Part shown: positions 10,697 to 20,998 of the stretch, in pieces
How the letters are laid out: the number at the start of each line of letters is the position of its first letter
How positions within the stretch are numbered: position 1 is the stretch's first letter
Origin: Paenibacillus sp. SC116
GTDB taxonomy: Bacteria > Bacillota > Bacilli > Paenibacillales > Paenibacillaceae
Reading direction: 5' to 3'
Assembly: GCF_024733555.1 (NCBI RefSeq)
Contig: NZ_JANIOF010000002.1
Location: 1 to 64,000 of the forward strand
DNA: 64,000 nt
Made by a program: the position numbers and the translations under genes
Notes under the pieces: generated by a model
Seen by the model: only the letters and a program-made list of their open reading frames with translations
Told to the model about the DNA's origin: nothing
The model's database searches: none

Positions 10697-12044
10697 ATGT
10701 AGGGTTTTTAATTTTATCCATTAAATTCTGAATGACCTTATATAAATCCTGATCATTATCTATGGCTTGCGATATTTTTTCATGGGCATGAATGACCGTT
10801 GTATGATCACGCCCACCGAACGCCTCACCAATCTTAGGCAAAGAGTAATCCGTCAATTCACGTGACAGATACATCGCAATTTGCCTTGGGAAAGCGACAG
10901 CCTTCGTCCGCTTACGAGCTTTGAAGTCTTCCAGGCGTAGGCCATAGTACTCTCCAACTCGCTGCTGAATGTCTTGAATCGTAATCATCTTCGGGCGGCT
11001 CGAAGGAATAATGTCTTTGAGTGCTTCCGCTGTTAGATGCGTCGTTATATCTTGATTCATCATCGTAGAATAGGCTACAACGCGAGTTAAAGCCCCTTCC
11101 AGCTCACGAATATTCGTATTGATCTGATTCGCAATATAAACCATTGCTTCATTCGGAATATCAAGGTTCTCAGCTTTGGCTTTCTTCCGAAGAATGGCGA
11201 TACGTGTCTCAAGATCAGGCGGTTGAATATCGGTAATTAAACCCCATTCAAAACGAGAACGCAAACGTTCTTCGAGTGTCTCGATCTCTTTTGGCGGACG
11301 ATCACTTGAGATGATAATCTGCTTGTTTTCCGTATGCAGCGCATTAAAAGTATGGAAGAATTCCTCTTGTGTTGATTCCTTGCCCGCTAAGAACTGAATG
11401 TCATCAATAAGCAAAATATCGATATTGCGATATTTGTTGCGGAAGCTTTCTCCACGATTATCACGGATCGCATTAATGAATTCATTCATGAACTTTTCTG
11501 AAGTTGTATAGACAACTTTGGCATTCGCATTATGCTCCATAATGTAATGACCAATAGCGTGCATCAAGTGCGTCTTACCAAGTCCTACGCCCCCGTATAA
11601 AAAGAGGGGATTGTAAGCTTTAGCAGGTGCTTCTGCTACTGCGAGCGAAGCTGCATGAGCAAAGCGGTTATTTGAACCAATAACGAACGTATCGAACGTA
11701 TATTTAGGGTTCAATTGACTGGCAACCGGCTCTTCATTTGATGTACGAACGACTGGTGCTGGCAGAGGGACAACCTCAGGTTCTGGTTCGGCTGCCTCTT
11801 CAATAATAAACTTCACGTCTACTTGTTTGCCGTTCATTTCATAAATGGTCGAGCTGACAAGATTCGTATAGCGACTTTCCAGCCACTCGACAGCAAATGT
11901 ATTCGGTGCCGTTATAATGATAATTTTGTCGGTGTACTTGACCGCATTCGTAGCTTTGAACCAAGTGTCAAAGCTCGGCTTGCTTAATTTCGATCGAATA
12001 ACGGATAGTACTTCCTGCCAATGCTCATTTACTTGGCGATCCAC
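10692..12044 (-). CDS. dnaA: Chromosomal replication initiator DnaA
   Basis: DnaA binds the oriC boxes and melts the origin. Domain I spans the first 80 or so residues and is followed by a Glu/Pro/Val-rich linker. The AAA+ domain has Walker A GGVGLGKT (about 151-158) and Walker [11 protein letters not shown] with RSRFEWG further on. Domain IV holds the DnaA signature [15 protein letters not shown] that contacts the DnaA box. The longest frame starts at a GTG at 12056 that directly abuts the AAGGA ribosome site. The GTG at 12044 has about 9-11 nt spacing and gives the N-terminus [14 protein letters not shown], like other Paenibacillaceae DnaA, so it is preferred (450 aa). It is first in the dnaA-dnaN-yaaA-recF-remB-gyrB series and flanked on both sides by DnaA box clusters. 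Confidence 0.97.
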   Translation of the reverse strand: MDRQVNEHWQEVLSVIRSKLSKPSFDTWFKATNAVKYTDKIIIITAPNTFAVEWLESRYTNLVSSTIYEMNGKQVDVKFIIEEAAEPEPEVVPLPAPVVRTSNEEPVASQLNPKYTFDTFVIGSNNRFAHAASLAVAEAPAKAYNPLFLYGGVGLGKTHLMHAIGHYIMEHNANAKVVYTTSEKFMNEFINAIRDNRGESFRNKYRNIDILLIDDIQFLAGKESTQEEFFHTFNALHTENKQIIISSDRPPKEIETLEERLRSRFEWGLITDIQPPDLETRIAILRKKAKAENLDIPNEAMVYIANQINTNIRELEGALTRVVAYSTMMNQDITTHLTAEALKDIIPSSRPKMITIQDIQQRVGEYYGLRLEDFKARKRTKAVAFPRQIAMYLSRELTDYSLPKIGEAFGGRDHTTVIHAHEKISQAIDNDQDLYKVIQNLMDKIKNPTL

Positions 12045-12222
12045 AGATGGTTTCACTCCTTCAAACCTGTTACGTCGTCAGGGACGCTTGTTCCGGCTAC
12101 GAAGCCATAAGGACAAGTTCCCCGACAATTGGCGCAAACGGAGGGAGGTTGAAACGTGAAAGCCCTCTATCGGATATCAAGCGCATTGTCGGGGTCTATG
12201 CTGATACGACACACATCGAGCA

Positions 12223-12525
12223 TGTCGAAATTAATGAAATTGAGTTGAGTTATTTATCCACAATACAAACAGATAAACTAATAATAATATAAGGCTGAGG
12301 ATAACTTGTTCACAACATTATCCACAGATTGTGAATAACTTAGAGTGAATCGAAATTATTCACATCAGAAAAGCAATATAATCATAGCAGATGAGCCCTT
12401 ATTTTTCAACGATAGGGCGTTTTTTATCCACAAATTCAATAACTTGTGTATAAAAATTATGTACACCACAAGATATTGTTTACAACCTGTGATTTTTCGA
12501 CATGTTCCTTACGATTGCCGTCGAA
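12223..12525. promoter_or_regulatory. Candidate Spo0A boxes within oriC
   Basis: TGTCGAA occurs at 12223-12229 (plus) and as its complement at 12496-12502. CGTCGAA, one mismatch, is at 12519-12525, 3 nt from a DnaA box. Two further TCGAAA cores lie near 12350 and 12562. In B. subtilis Spo0A binds 0A boxes in oriC to restrain initiation during sporulation. That role here is inference from motif and location. Confidence 0.5.
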
Positions 12526-12638
12526 ATTTATACACAGGTTACTATGGAAAAATAGATAAAATCGAAAAGGTTTTGCACATGTGAATAACTATATAGAACG
12601 TAAATAGGAATCTAATTTGCACGATAGGCTGTGGATAG
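12254..12638. other. oriC: DnaA box cluster upstream of dnaA
   Basis: Perfect TTATCCACA boxes lie on the plus strand at 12254-12262, 12318-12326 and 12424-12432. Single-mismatch boxes are TTATTCACA at 12356-12364 (plus), 12330-12338 and 12580-12588 (minus); TTATACACA at 12445-12453 (minus) and 12528-12536 (plus); and CTATCCACA at 12630-12638 (minus). A weaker TTGTTCACA is at 12306-12314. Ten sites in 385 bp of AT-rich DNA between dnaA and rpmH correspond to the incA/incB half of a bipartite Bacillus-type origin. Confidence 0.92.
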
Positions 12639-12815
12639 TTTCTAAAGATTTTAGAGGTTGTAGAGAATATACATTTATTAAGGAATGAAAAGAGGAAGAG
12701 AGGGAGATGGGGCGCTAGCGGTGGATCTTAAGAAGGAGAGAACATCGTGAGGATCTACTTTTTGAAAGAAAAGATCCTCAATTTGACCAAAGTGTACCGT
12801 TTGTAAGTGAATGGA

Positions 12816-12844
12816 TTGACTTTTAGGATTAATTCTGATTAAAT
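12816..12844 (+). promoter_or_regulatory. Candidate rpmH promoter
   Basis: TTGACT (12816-12821), a 17-nt spacer and TTAAAT (12839-12844) form a plausible SigA promoter about 80 nt before rpmH. The -10 is imperfect. Upstream, 12640-12815 carries no gene; it holds an inverted repeat GAGGATCT/AGATCCTC at 12749-12779. Confidence 0.4.
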
Positions 12845-12922
12845 ATATAAAGGTATTTTCGTGAGACAAACAACAACATTCGTAATGAATAGATTGACTC
12901 TCAAGAGGAGGTGCAAGCAGAA

Positions 12923-13057
12923 ATGAGACCGACTTTCAAACCAAACGTAAGCAAACGCAAAAAGAATCACGGTTTCCGTGCACGCATGAGCACGAAAAAC
13001 GGCCGTAAGGTTCTAGCTGCTCGTCGTCAAAAAGGCAGAGCTAAGTTGAGCGCATAA
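12923..13057 (+). CDS. rpmH: 50S ribosomal protein L34
   Basis: This 44-codon gene reads [19 protein letters not shown] and onward to GRAKLSA, the full and highly conserved L34 sequence, a very basic peptide of the large ribosomal subunit. AGAGGAGG lies 10 nt before the ATG. It is the first gene to the right of oriC, as in nearly all bacteria with this order, and is followed by a strong terminator before rnpA. Confidence 0.98.
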   Translation: MRPTFKPNVSKRKKNHGFRARMSTKNGRKVLAARRQKGRAKLSA

Positions 13058-13070
13058 TAGCTGTTTATGC

Positions 13071-13097
13071 AAGACCACGGGTAGTGGTCTTTTTTTC
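13071..13097 (+). terminator. Terminator between rpmH and rnpA
   Basis: AGACCAC and GTGGTCT form a 7-bp stem around a 5-nt loop, followed by T7. It begins 14 nt past the rpmH stop, so rnpA must be expressed by partial read-through or from its own promoter. Confidence 0.88.
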
Positions 13098-13273
13098 TAC
13101 CTAAAATCATTAACAATTGGCATATGTTCAGAAGGTTACATTTGAATTACTTCTTATATATAGGGTTTATTCTGCGGAGCTCAGGTACATACTTGGAGCA
13201 AGATAGTTACCCGATAGGTAGCGATTTCCGTATGATCATGAACCTGAATTCGATGAGTGAGAGGAATGCGAAC

Positions 13274-13612
13274 GTGCAAAAACAATATCGTTTGAAAGAC
13301 CGCAGAGACTTTGCTCGTGTATATCGCCATGGCCGATCAGCAGCGAATCGCCAGCTAGTCCTATATGTCTTTCATCGTCCTGAGGTGGAGCGGTTCCGCG
13401 TCGGGATATCTGCAAGCAAAAAAATAGGAAATGCAGTTGTCCGCAATCGAATGAGACGCTTAATTAAGGAAATAATGCGTCTGCAGGCAGGCAAAATTAT
13501 TGATCATGTTGATCTCGTATTTATCGTTCGCAACGGTGCGACAGAGATGGATTATGAGCAATTGCGGAAGAGCGTTCACCATGTGTGCAAACGTGCTTCT
13601 GTATATAGATAA
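13274..13612 (+). CDS. rnpA: Ribonuclease P protein component
   Basis: RnpA is the protein cofactor of RNase P, which matures tRNA 5' ends. The conserved N-terminal YRLKDRRDFARVYRHGRS and the RNR signature (VGISASKKIGNAVVRNRMRRLIKE) are intact. The open frame extends upstream to 13124, but that part is not like the family. GAGAGG lies 9 nt before a GTG at 13274, which gives a normal 112-aa protein. An in-frame ATG at 13253 is the alternative. It lies between rpmH and yidC in the standard order. Confidence 0.93.
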   Translation: MQKQYRLKDRRDFARVYRHGRSAANRQLVLYVFHRPEVERFRVGISASKKIGNAVVRNRMRRLIKEIMRLQAGKIIDHVDLVFIVRNGATEMDYEQLRKSVHHVCKRASVYR

Positions 13613-13709
13613 ATTGCAGTGCAATCAGATGATCAAGCGTTTCCATTGACTCGTAAAATATGATATATTTACAGTTGGAATCGTATGGTTTAGAGAGGAG
13701 TTAATGCTA

Positions 13710-14477
13710 TTGTCACTTAAGAAGTTGCTTAACAATCGCAAATGGCTTCTGGTGGCGGGTTCTATCATGCTGCTTGCAGTTTTGACGGGATGTACGTCCA
13801 TGGAAACAATGACAGAAGACCAACTTCGCAGCGGGAACTTCTGGGAGCGCAATGTTGTCTTGTACTTTACATTGGCACTCAATACGTTCGCAGACTGGTT
13901 CAATGGCGAGTACGTATTAGCTATATTGCTATTGACGATCATCGTTCGAACAGCTATATTGCCGCTGACGATCAAACAGATGCGTAGCTCTAAGGAAATG
14001 CAAAAGCTTCAACCGAAGCTAGTAGAATTGAAGAAGAAGTACAAAGACAATCCGCAGAAACAACAAGAAGAGACGGTGAAGCTGTTCCAACAGCATAACG
14101 TCAATCCGATGGCGGGTTGCTTACCGATATTGATTCAGATGCCGGTGTTCATTGCGTTGTACAACGCAATTTACTTGAACGATGAGATTCGACATCATAC
14201 GTTCTTGTGGCTCCAGCTTGGTGAGCCAGATAAATGGGTACTGCCAATCCTTGCTGCTTTGACGACATTCATTCAATCTAAAATGATGATGTCACAACAG
14301 CCAGCACAGCCAGCTATGCAATTTATGACGTTAGTATTCCCAGTGTTGATCTTCATCATGTCGATGCAGTTCCCGGCAGCGTTGCCGCTTTACTGGGTAT
14401 TCAGTAATATTTACACCATTATTCAGAACTTTTTCCTTTATCGGAACAATGATAAGGAGGTTCAACCGGCGAAATGA
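13710..14477 (+). CDS. yidC: Membrane protein insertase YidC/SpoIIIJ
   Basis: YidC/OxaI insertases place proteins in the cytoplasmic membrane; SpoIIIJ is also needed for forespore gene expression in B. subtilis. A lipoprotein signal ends in LTGC near residue 30. Hydrophobic segments follow, with the conserved amphipathic region KEMQKLQPKLVELKKKYKDNPQ and the motif GCLPILIQMPVFIALYNAI. GAGAGGAG lies 9 nt before the TTG at 13710 and only 3 nt before the ATG at 13704, so TTG is preferred. It overlaps jag by 4 nt (ATGA), indicating translational coupling. Confidence 0.95.
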   Translation: MSLKKLLNNRKWLLVAGSIMLLAVLTGCTSMETMTEDQLRSGNFWERNVVLYFTLALNTFADWFNGEYVLAILLLTIIVRTAILPLTIKQMRSSKEMQKLQPKLVELKKKYKDNPQKQQEETVKLFQQHNVNPMAGCLPILIQMPVFIALYNAIYLNDEIRHHTFLWLQLGEPDKWVLPILAALTTFIQSKMMMSQQPAQPAMQFMTLVFPVLIFIMSMQFPAALPLYWVFSNIYTIIQNFFLYRNNDKEVQPAK

Positions 14478-15256
14478 AAACGTTAATTGTATCAGGAAAG
14501 ACAATCGAACATGCAATTCAGAAAGGTTTGGCGGAACTCGGCGTGACGCAGGACCGTGTACAGGTTCGTATTTTGGAGCAGCCTACGAAGGGATTCTTTG
14601 GCCTTATTGGTGGAAAGCCAGCTAAGGTAGAGCTTACTGTGGTAGAAGCTGTTCAATCGGACAAGCCAGTGCCAGCTGAGAGTCAGTCAGTAGAAGGTAA
14701 AGCTTCTATTTCATCAGCTGTACAAGCAGTACCGGAGGAAGAAGCGTTATCAGATTCCGCACAGTCAGAAGAGAAAACAGTTCGTGCTAGCGTGCAAGAT
14801 CAAACAGCAGGTATCGAAGAGGCAAAACAGTTCATATTGGACGTTACTCAATCGATGGGGCTCGAAGTAGAGATTGCGATAGTGAAGCGTAAAGACACGG
14901 TTGTATTCGATATTTCCGGTTCCGACCTTGGCCTTATTATTGGTCGTCGTGGCCAGACATTAGATTCCCTTCAATACTTAGCGAATTTGGTGGCTAACCG
15001 CTATTCTGAGCAGCATGTGCGTCTTGTCCTTGATGCAGAACAATTCCGTGATCGCCGGAAACAAACCTTGGAATCGCTGGCTGATCGGCTTGCGACCAAA
15101 ACGGTCCGTACGCACAAGGAAATGATACTTGAGCCAATGACGCCGCAGGAACGCAAGATTATACATGCCAAGCTCCAGGATCATCCGAAGGTGAAGACGT
15201 ACAGTAAGGGTGAAGAGCCTAATCGCCGTATCGTCATTGCCTTGAAATCACAATAA
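14474..15256 (+). CDS. jag: RNA-binding protein Jag/KhpB (Jag-N, KH and R3H domains)
   Basis: Domains in order: Jag-N (residues 1-55, SGKTIEHAIQKGLAELGV and TKGFFGLIGGKPAKVEL); a variable Ser/Glu/Val-rich linker (about 60-115); a KH domain with the GxxG loop IIGRRGQTLDSLQYL; and a C-terminal R3H domain ending in NRRIVIALKSQ. KhpB proteins bind RNA together with KhpA and affect cell division and elongation in other Firmicutes. Its start overlaps the yidC stop as ATGA, the usual coupling in this group. The partner KhpA is not in the window. Confidence 0.94.
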   Translation: MKTLIVSGKTIEHAIQKGLAELGVTQDRVQVRILEQPTKGFFGLIGGKPAKVELTVVEAVQSDKPVPAESQSVEGKASISSAVQAVPEEEALSDSAQSEEKTVRASVQDQTAGIEEAKQFILDVTQSMGLEVEIAIVKRKDTVVFDISGSDLGLIIGRRGQTLDSLQYLANLVANRYSEQHVRLVLDAEQFRDRRKQTLESLADRLATKTVRTHKEMILEPMTPQERKIIHAKLQDHPKVKTYSKGEEPNRRIVIALKSQ

Positions 15257-15370
15257 CCTTATAAGAATGAACGTATAGTGATTGTTTATAGCAGGCTTCT
15301 CATCGTGAGAAAAGCGTTGGAAACAAGCTCTTATAGATGTTATCGTTGCAGGATGATGAACGAATGTGCG

Positions 15371-15429
15371 CAATGATTGTCCCTCTGCCCCTATATAGGC
15401 AGGCAAAGGGACAGTCATTGCTTTTTTTC
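15371..15429 (+). terminator. Terminator downstream of jag
   Basis: CAATGATTGTCCCT and AGGGACAGTCATTG form a long stem, extended by TGCC/GGCA, around the TATATAGG-containing loop, and are followed by CTTTTTTTC. It ends the rnpA-yidC-jag unit 115 nt past jag and just before mnmE. Confidence 0.85.
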
Positions 15430-15450
15430 TAGAGGTGGAGGTAAAAATAT

Positions 15451-16827
15451 ATGATGACGGAAACAATTGCTGCCATATCGACGCCGCTAGGTGAGGGCGG
15501 TATTGCGGTCATCCGTGTAAGCGGAGAGACGGCTGTGCAGGAAGTGGAGCGCATTTTCCATTCAAAGACTAAGCTGACTGAGGCAGCAAGCCATACAGTC
15601 AATTATGGATATATTGTTGACCCTGATACAAATGAGCGGATTGAAGAAGTATTAATTACCGTTATGCTTGCGCCGCGTTCTTATACAATGGAAGACGTTG
15701 TTGAGATCAACGTTCATGGCGGAGTCGTGTCGATGCGTCGCGTCATGGAGCTGCTGCTGAAGCTAGATATTCGTGTGGCGGAGCCAGGCGAGTTTACGAA
15801 GCGTGCTTTCTTAAACGGACGTATTGATCTATCTCAAGCCGAGGCAGTTATGGACTTGATTCGCTCGAAGTCTGACCGTGCCTTTGATGTTGCGATGAAG
15901 CAGGCTCAAGGCCAGCTATCGAAGCGAATTAAAGATTTGCGTTATAACTTGGTGGAGACACTTGCTCATATTGAAGTGAATATTGATTATCCAGAGCATG
16001 ACGTGGATGAGCTTACGGGTAATTTTATTCAAGAAAAATGTGGCTATGTTATGGCTGAGATCGATAAGCTGCTTAAGACAGCTTCTGAGGGTAAAATACT
16101 AAGAGAAGGTATTATGACTGCAATCGTGGGTCGCCCTAATGTAGGTAAGTCCTCGTTGCTTAATGCGCTTGCTCAAGACAATAAAGCGATTGTTACAGAT
16201 ATTCCAGGTACGACACGTGATGTGATTGAGGAAATGATCACGATCAATGGGATTCCGCTGCGCTTACTTGATACTGCAGGAATACGTGAAACGAATGACG
16301 TTGTAGAGCGTATTGGGGTAGAGCGTTCACGTACAGCGCTGCAGGATGCAGACCTCGTCTTGTTCGTGGTTAACAATAATGAGCCATTGCAAGCCGATGA
16401 GCGTGAATGGTTGCAACAAATTGAAGGTAGACAAGTTATCATCATTGTGAATAAAATGGACTTGCCTAATCAATTAGATATGCAGCAGTTAGCTGCATTG
16501 GCAGGCCGTTTCCCAATTGTGAAAATGTCTGCAATGCTGCAGGATGGTATTGATGCATTGGAATCCGCTATTTCCGATTTATTTTTCAGTGGGAAAGTGG
16601 AATCGAATGATGCAACTTATGTGAGCAATGTGCGTCATATTGGCTTGCTTCATAAGGCGCGTCGTTCCTTGCAAGATGCGGTTGAAGCGTCTCAGGCAGG
16701 CATTCCAATCGACATTATGCAGATCGATGTCCGTACGGGATGGGAGCTGTTAGGGGAGATTGTTGGTGATTCAGTAGGCGAGTCCTTAATTGATCAAATC
16801 TTCTCACAGTTCTGTTTAGGTAAATAA
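15451..16827 (+). CDS. mnmE: tRNA modification GTPase MnmE
   Basis: MnmE with MnmG installs the carboxymethylaminomethyl group on wobble U34 of certain tRNAs. The N-terminal formyl-THF-binding domain begins [20 protein letters not shown]. The inserted G domain has GRPNVGKSS near residue 226, [15 protein letters not shown] and NKMD. The C-terminus is FCLGK, retaining the essential Cys of the CxGK motif. The 458-aa length is normal. GGAGG precedes the first of two ATGs by 9 nt. It lies upstream of its partner mnmG. Confidence 0.97.
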   Translation: MMTETIAAISTPLGEGGIAVIRVSGETAVQEVERIFHSKTKLTEAASHTVNYGYIVDPDTNERIEEVLITVMLAPRSYTMEDVVEINVHGGVVSMRRVMELLLKLDIRVAEPGEFTKRAFLNGRIDLSQAEAVMDLIRSKSDRAFDVAMKQAQGQLSKRIKDLRYNLVETLAHIEVNIDYPEHDVDELTGNFIQEKCGYVMAEIDKLLKTASEGKILREGIMTAIVGRPNVGKSSLLNALAQDNKAIVTDIPGTTRDVIEEMITINGIPLRLLDTAGIRETNDVVERIGVERSRTALQDADLVLFVVNNNEPLQADEREWLQQIEGRQVIIIVNKMDLPNQLDMQQLAALAGRFPIVKMSAMLQDGIDALESAISDLFFSGKVESNDATYVSNVRHIGLLHKARRSLQDAVEASQAGIPIDIMQIDVRTGWELLGEIVGDSVGESLIDQIFSQFCLGK

Positions 16828-16998
16828 GGCAAGATGTTTATGTCGTTTTGTTGAGCGGATGAATCCGCTTGTGTATAAGGAGCAGATTATTTCAATAAGA
16901 TTGGTTTAAGGCAGCTAGCTGTGGATAATATGAACATTATTGTTCTAGTTCCATTTAGGCAGCAGTTAGGACTTAGAGCCTTTGAAGGAGGGAAAGAG

Positions 16999-18906
16999 AT
17001 GCCATTCGTTGCAGGTGAGTACGATGTTATTGTTGTAGGAGCAGGGCATGCAGGTTGTGAATCTGCATTGGCTTCCGCTCGTATGGGATGCAACACGCTT
17101 CTCTTGACGATTAACTTAGATATGGTCGCATTTATGCCGTGCAATCCGTCAATAGGCGGACCTGCAAAAGGTCATGTCGTGCGTGAAATTGATGCGCTTG
17201 GCGGAGAAATGGGCCGTAACATTGATAAAACATACATTCAAATGCGGATGTTGAATACAGGTAAAGGACCTGCTGTACACGCACTCCGTGCGCAAGCGGA
17301 TAAATTCCTTTATCAGCATCAAATGAAAGAGACGATTGAGAACACAGCTAACTTGACGCTGCGTCAAGGCATGGTTGAGGAGCTAATCGTTGAAGATGGT
17401 CGCTGCGTTGGTGTTGAAGCGAAGGGTGGAGCACAATACTTTGCGAAGGCAATCGTTGTTACGACAGGTACGTATTTGCGCGGTAAAGTCATTGTCGGTG
17501 AACTTATTTATGAGAGCGGCCCGAACAACCAGCAGCCTTCTTTGAAGCTGTCTGAAAGTTTGAAAAATCTTGGGCTTGAACTCGTAAGATTCAAGACAGG
17601 AACACCGCCACGTGTTCACGGAGATACGATTGATTTCAGCAAGACGGAAATTCAGCCTGGTGATGAAAAACCTAAATTCTTCTCTTATGAGACGAAGCAT
17701 GCGGATAACGAGCAGCTTCCATGCTGGCTGACGTATACTTCTGCAGATACGCATGAGATTATTAACAGCAACTTGGACCGTGCACCTATGTTCTCTGGTG
17801 TTATTGAAGGTACAGGTCCACGTTATTGTCCATCGATTGAAGATAAAATTGTTCGTTTTGCAGACAAGCCGAAGCATCAAATTTTCTTAGAACCAGAAGG
17901 AAAAAATACGCGTGAGTATTACGTACAAGGTCTTTCCACAAGTATGCCGGAAGATGTACAGTTGCGTATTCTTCGCTCTATTCCTGGACTTGAGAACGTA
18001 GAAATGATGCGTACGGGTTATGCCATCGAGTATGATGCAGTCGTACCTACACAGCTATGGCCATCTCTAGAAACGAAGAAAGTAGACGGCTTGTTCACAG
18101 CTGGACAAATTAACGGTACTTCTGGTTATGAAGAAGCAGCGGGTCAAGGTCTTATGGCTGGTATTAACGCAGCTCGTAAAGTCCAAGGTAAAGAGCCGGT
18201 TATTTTGAGCCGTTCTCAAGGTTATATTGGGGTTCTTATCGATGATCTTGTGACGAAAGGGACGAATGAACCGTATCGCTTGCTTACTTCTCGTGCAGAA
18301 TATCGTTTGCTACTTCGTCATGACAATGCGGATCTCCGTCTAACGCCGACTGGTCGTGAGATTGGATTGATTATGGATGAGCGCTTTGCGGCATTTGAAG
18401 AAAAAGTTTCGCTTATCGAGCAGGAAACAGCACGCTTGAAGGAAACTCGCGTTCGCCCGGATGAAACCGTTCAGGCTATGCTGCAACAAGCTAATTCTGC
18501 ACCATTGGTAAACGGTATCGATGCATTAACATTGCTTCGCCGTCCTGAGTTGTCTTACGCTCATATCGAGAGTCTATATCCATCTCCTTTGCCATTGGAT
18601 GAGGATATGAAAGAACAGGTTGAGATTCAAGTTAAGTATGCGGGCTATATTGATAAGCAACTTATTCAAGTAGAACGTCTACAGAAAATGGAAAAGAAGC
18701 GTATTCCAGAAGATATCGATTACAGCCTTATCCATGGGCTTGCGATGGAAGCGAAGCAAAAACTGGATCGTATTCGTCCGCTATCTATTGGTCAGGCGTC
18801 GCGTATTGCAGGAGTAACACCTGCTGATATTTCGATCCTGTTAGTTTATTTGGAACATTATAACCGTGTAACGGCTAAAAAGCATGCGGAGACGGATGCT
18901 GGATAA
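16999..18906 (+). CDS. mnmG: tRNA uridine-5-carboxymethylaminomethyl modification enzyme MnmG
   Basis: This is the FAD-dependent partner of MnmE. The N-terminus [23 protein letters not shown] is the dinucleotide-binding fold. [22 protein letters not shown] and the later [21 protein letters not shown] are family signatures, and the helical C-terminus is intact. The open frame runs upstream to 16921, but GGAGGGAAAGAG sits directly before the ATG at 16999, giving a standard 635-aa protein. The 171-nt gap from mnmE shows no terminator, so the two are probably co-transcribed. Confidence 0.97.
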   Translation: MPFVAGEYDVIVVGAGHAGCESALASARMGCNTLLLTINLDMVAFMPCNPSIGGPAKGHVVREIDALGGEMGRNIDKTYIQMRMLNTGKGPAVHALRAQADKFLYQHQMKETIENTANLTLRQGMVEELIVEDGRCVGVEAKGGAQYFAKAIVVTTGTYLRGKVIVGELIYESGPNNQQPSLKLSESLKNLGLELVRFKTGTPPRVHGDTIDFSKTEIQPGDEKPKFFSYETKHADNEQLPCWLTYTSADTHEIINSNLDRAPMFSGVIEGTGPRYCPSIEDKIVRFADKPKHQIFLEPEGKNTREYYVQGLSTSMPEDVQLRILRSIPGLENVEMMRTGYAIEYDAVVPTQLWPSLETKKVDGLFTAGQINGTSGYEEAAGQGLMAGINAARKVQGKEPVILSRSQGYIGVLIDDLVTKGTNEPYRLLTSRAEYRLLLRHDNADLRLTPTGREIGLIMDERFAAFEEKVSLIEQETARLKETRVRPDETVQAMLQQANSAPLVNGIDALTLLRRPELSYAHIESLYPSPLPLDEDMKEQVEIQVKYAGYIDKQLIQVERLQKMEKKRIPEDIDYSLIHGLAMEAKQKLDRIRPLSIGQASRIAGVTPADISILLVYLEHYNRVTAKKHAETDAG

Positions 18907-18982
18907 ATGATGATGACGGCTCAATGTTCACGTTAAGTGTTCGTTGGGCCGTTATGCAGTCTTGAAGAGGGAGAACGGAACT

Positions 18983-19705
18983 ATGGATCAAATTCAACAA
19001 CAGTTACTGGATTGGCTTGCCCCACACGGGCTATCTGTTACAGAGCGCCAATTCGAACAACTTGATCAGTACGTGGAAATACTGGCTGATTGGAATGAAC
19101 GGATGAACTTGACTGGAATTACGGAGCGTGCGGCTGTATATGAGAAGCATTTTTACGATTCATTGACGCTGGCGTTCTACGTACCAATGAAAGAAATCAA
19201 CTCGATGATTGATGTAGGTTCTGGAGCGGGATTCCCAGGTATTCCACTGAAGATTATGTTTCCGCATCTGAAATTAACGATCGTGGATTCCTTGAATAAA
19301 CGAATTGGGTTCTTGAAGCATCTTGCTACAGAGTTGGGGCTTGAGAATGTCAATTGTGTACATGCTCGTGCAGAAGAGGCAGCACGTAAGCCTGAGCACC
19401 GAGATCAATATGATCTTGCTACAGCTCGTGCAGTTGCTCGTATGAACGTATTAAATGAGTTCTGTTTGCCGTTTGTACGACCTGGTGGTACGTTTGCTGC
19501 GATGAAAGGTAATAATCCAGCAGAAGAGATTGCAGAGGCTTCACGCAGCCTTCAGCTGCTTCTGGCGAAGCGTGCAGCTGATCATAAATTATTGCTTCCA
19601 TTGGAGCAATCTGAGCGTCATATTGTACTTGTGGAAAAGACAGGAAAAACACCTAAGGCTTACCCTCGTAAGCCAGGTACCCCGATGAAAGAGCCAATTA
19701 TGTAG
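18983..19705 (+). CDS. rsmG: 16S rRNA (guanine-N7) methyltransferase RsmG
   Basis: RsmG (GidB) methylates G527 of 16S rRNA using SAM; loss gives low-level streptomycin resistance. The SAM-binding motif SMIDVGSGAGFPGIPLKI is near residue 75, preceded by MNLTGITE and followed by DSLNKRIGFLKHLATELGL. The frame is open upstream to 18944, but GAGGGAGAACGG precedes the ATG at 18983, giving 240 aa, the usual size. It lies 76 nt after mnmG. Confidence 0.96.
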   Translation: MDQIQQQLLDWLAPHGLSVTERQFEQLDQYVEILADWNERMNLTGITERAAVYEKHFYDSLTLAFYVPMKEINSMIDVGSGAGFPGIPLKIMFPHLKLTIVDSLNKRIGFLKHLATELGLENVNCVHARAEEAARKPEHRDQYDLATARAVARMNVLNEFCLPFVRPGGTFAAMKGNNPAEEIAEASRSLQLLLAKRAADHKLLLPLEQSERHIVLVEKTGKTPKAYPRKPGTPMKEPIM

Positions 19706-19720
19706 ATTTTTGATATCAAT

Positions 19721-19785
19721 TGAGCCTTGCCGCTTCGTTTGTGTTCATTGTTTGACACTGCGTTGTGCAGGTAAAGCAAGGCTCA
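19721..19785. repeat. Perfect 10-bp inverted repeat after rsmG
   Basis: TGAGCCTTGC (19721-19730) and GCAAGGCTCA (19776-19785) are perfect complements with a 45-nt loop. It lies 16 nt past rsmG but lacks a T tract, so it is a structured 3' end or an inefficient terminator. The rest of the 355-nt gap to the next gene (19786-20060) is AT-rich and shows no gene; a GGGGAG ribosome site ends it. Confidence 0.5.
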
Positions 19786-20060
19786 ACCACATCAAAGGAA
19801 AGATTAAGGAGTGTCACTTTGAACTTCATCTACTGCTAATCTAGTACTGGCAGATTCCTCATAGCACTGAGTTTAACTATCCACCTTTGATCTAACTTAC
19901 GTTACATGTTCAATTATCCTCCCCTCTAAAGACTATTAATTAAGAGAAATTTCACTAAAAATATACATTGATAGTCATTTTCTTACTGGAATCATTTAAT
20001 TTCCAATGATAAAATTGAGAATCTATTCATACATTCTGATTAAAGGGGAGAAATAAAAGA

Positions 20061-20819
20061 ATGTGGACATCTCTAGGGGGATTTAGAAAAAAGGAAGGCA
20101 ATAATTCAACTAAAAAAGCTGTATTAACTCTTATGACATGTCTTTTAATTACAGCTTCTCTCGTTGCTTGTTCACCTGCTAAGGAAAGTACAGAGGCCAC
20201 TACTACAGAAGTGCCTGCTGCTAGCGCAAACAACACGCAATCGACTGAAAAAGAAGATGAAGCGGCAAAGGAAGCTGAGGAAGCAATAGCAAAAGCTAAA
20301 GCAGAGGAAGAGGCTAAACGAAAAGCGGAAGAGGAAGCACTAGAGGCTAATAAACAAACTCAAGTTGCGAACGCAATGACACTTATCGTTCCTCACTTGG
20401 CTCCAGATAAAGTGTTGCAGCAAAAAACAATTGATTACTTAGTTGCTAACCATCAATTGTTCCCTGCGGTTACGGCTGAAACTAAAGAGGCTGCAAAAAA
20501 TGCAGTTGATAAAAACATTACTAGCCGTCATTTGTTCAAAAATGTAACTCCATATCTAGACAAAATGTTTAGTGTGCAAGGTAGTGTTGTGCAGGTTACC
20601 GAGGAAGAATCCGATATGGGTACGATTGCTACTGTTCACATTATGGATGAGAGTGGAAATTCCATTGTCGGTATCTATTTCGGCTCTACTGGAGACATTC
20701 TTGATGGTGACCAAGTAAGATTGCGTGGTGTTCCAACAGCTAGCTATTCATTTGATAATATCGGTGGCGGAACGACGAATGCTATTTTATTAACGGTTTC
20801 TACCGTTCAAAAAGTATAA
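20061..20819 (+). CDS. Predicted lipoprotein with charged helical region and C-terminal OB-like domain
   Basis: The signal peptide KKAVLTLMTCLLITASLVAC ends in a lipobox (LVAC) with Cys near residue 37, so a membrane-anchored lipoprotein is predicted. Residues about 60-100 are an Ala/Glu/Lys-rich stretch expected to form a long charged helix or coiled coil. After residue 170, SVQGSVVQVTEEESDMGTIA and DGDQVRLRGVPTASY resemble a small beta-barrel of the OB kind. The initiating ATG is 10 nt after GGGGAG and lies unusually far before the signal core. It is an insertion between rsmG and noc, where B. subtilis has none. I do not recognise a named family. Confidence 0.7.
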   Translation: MWTSLGGFRKKEGNNSTKKAVLTLMTCLLITASLVACSPAKESTEATTTEVPAASANNTQSTEKEDEAAKEAEEAIAKAKAEEEAKRKAEEEALEANKQTQVANAMTLIVPHLAPDKVLQQKTIDYLVANHQLFPAVTAETKEAAKNAVDKNITSRHLFKNVTPYLDKMFSVQGSVVQVTEEESDMGTIATVHIMDESGNSIVGIYFGSTGDILDGDQVRLRGVPTASYSFDNIGGGTTNAILLTVSTVQKV

Positions 20820-20832
20820 TATATAAACTAAT

Positions 20833-20887
20833 AAGCACTCTTACTGCAATACTCCCTCAATAGGAATATATCAGAAGAGTGCTTTTT
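20833..20887 (+). terminator. Terminator of the lipoprotein gene
   Basis: AAGCACTCTT (20833-20842) and AAGAGTGCTT (20875-20884) form a perfect 10-bp stem followed by TTT within GCTTTTTCT, 14 nt after the stop codon. Confidence 0.8.
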
Positions 20888-20998
20888 CTATATTTAAAAC
20901 CATTGAAATTGTAACTATAATAGGAGCCAATTCTTCTATCTATTTCTATGAAAACTATGATACGATACATATATGGAACTTTGGCAATGAATTATTAA

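Noticed and set aside
12678-12869. 63-aa minus-strand reading frame between oriC and rpmH
   Set aside because: No ribosome site, no family resemblance, and it overlaps the likely rpmH promoter region; probably chance.
16921-16998. N-terminal extension of MnmG
   Set aside because: The ribosome site directly before 16999 and the family N-terminus argue against it.
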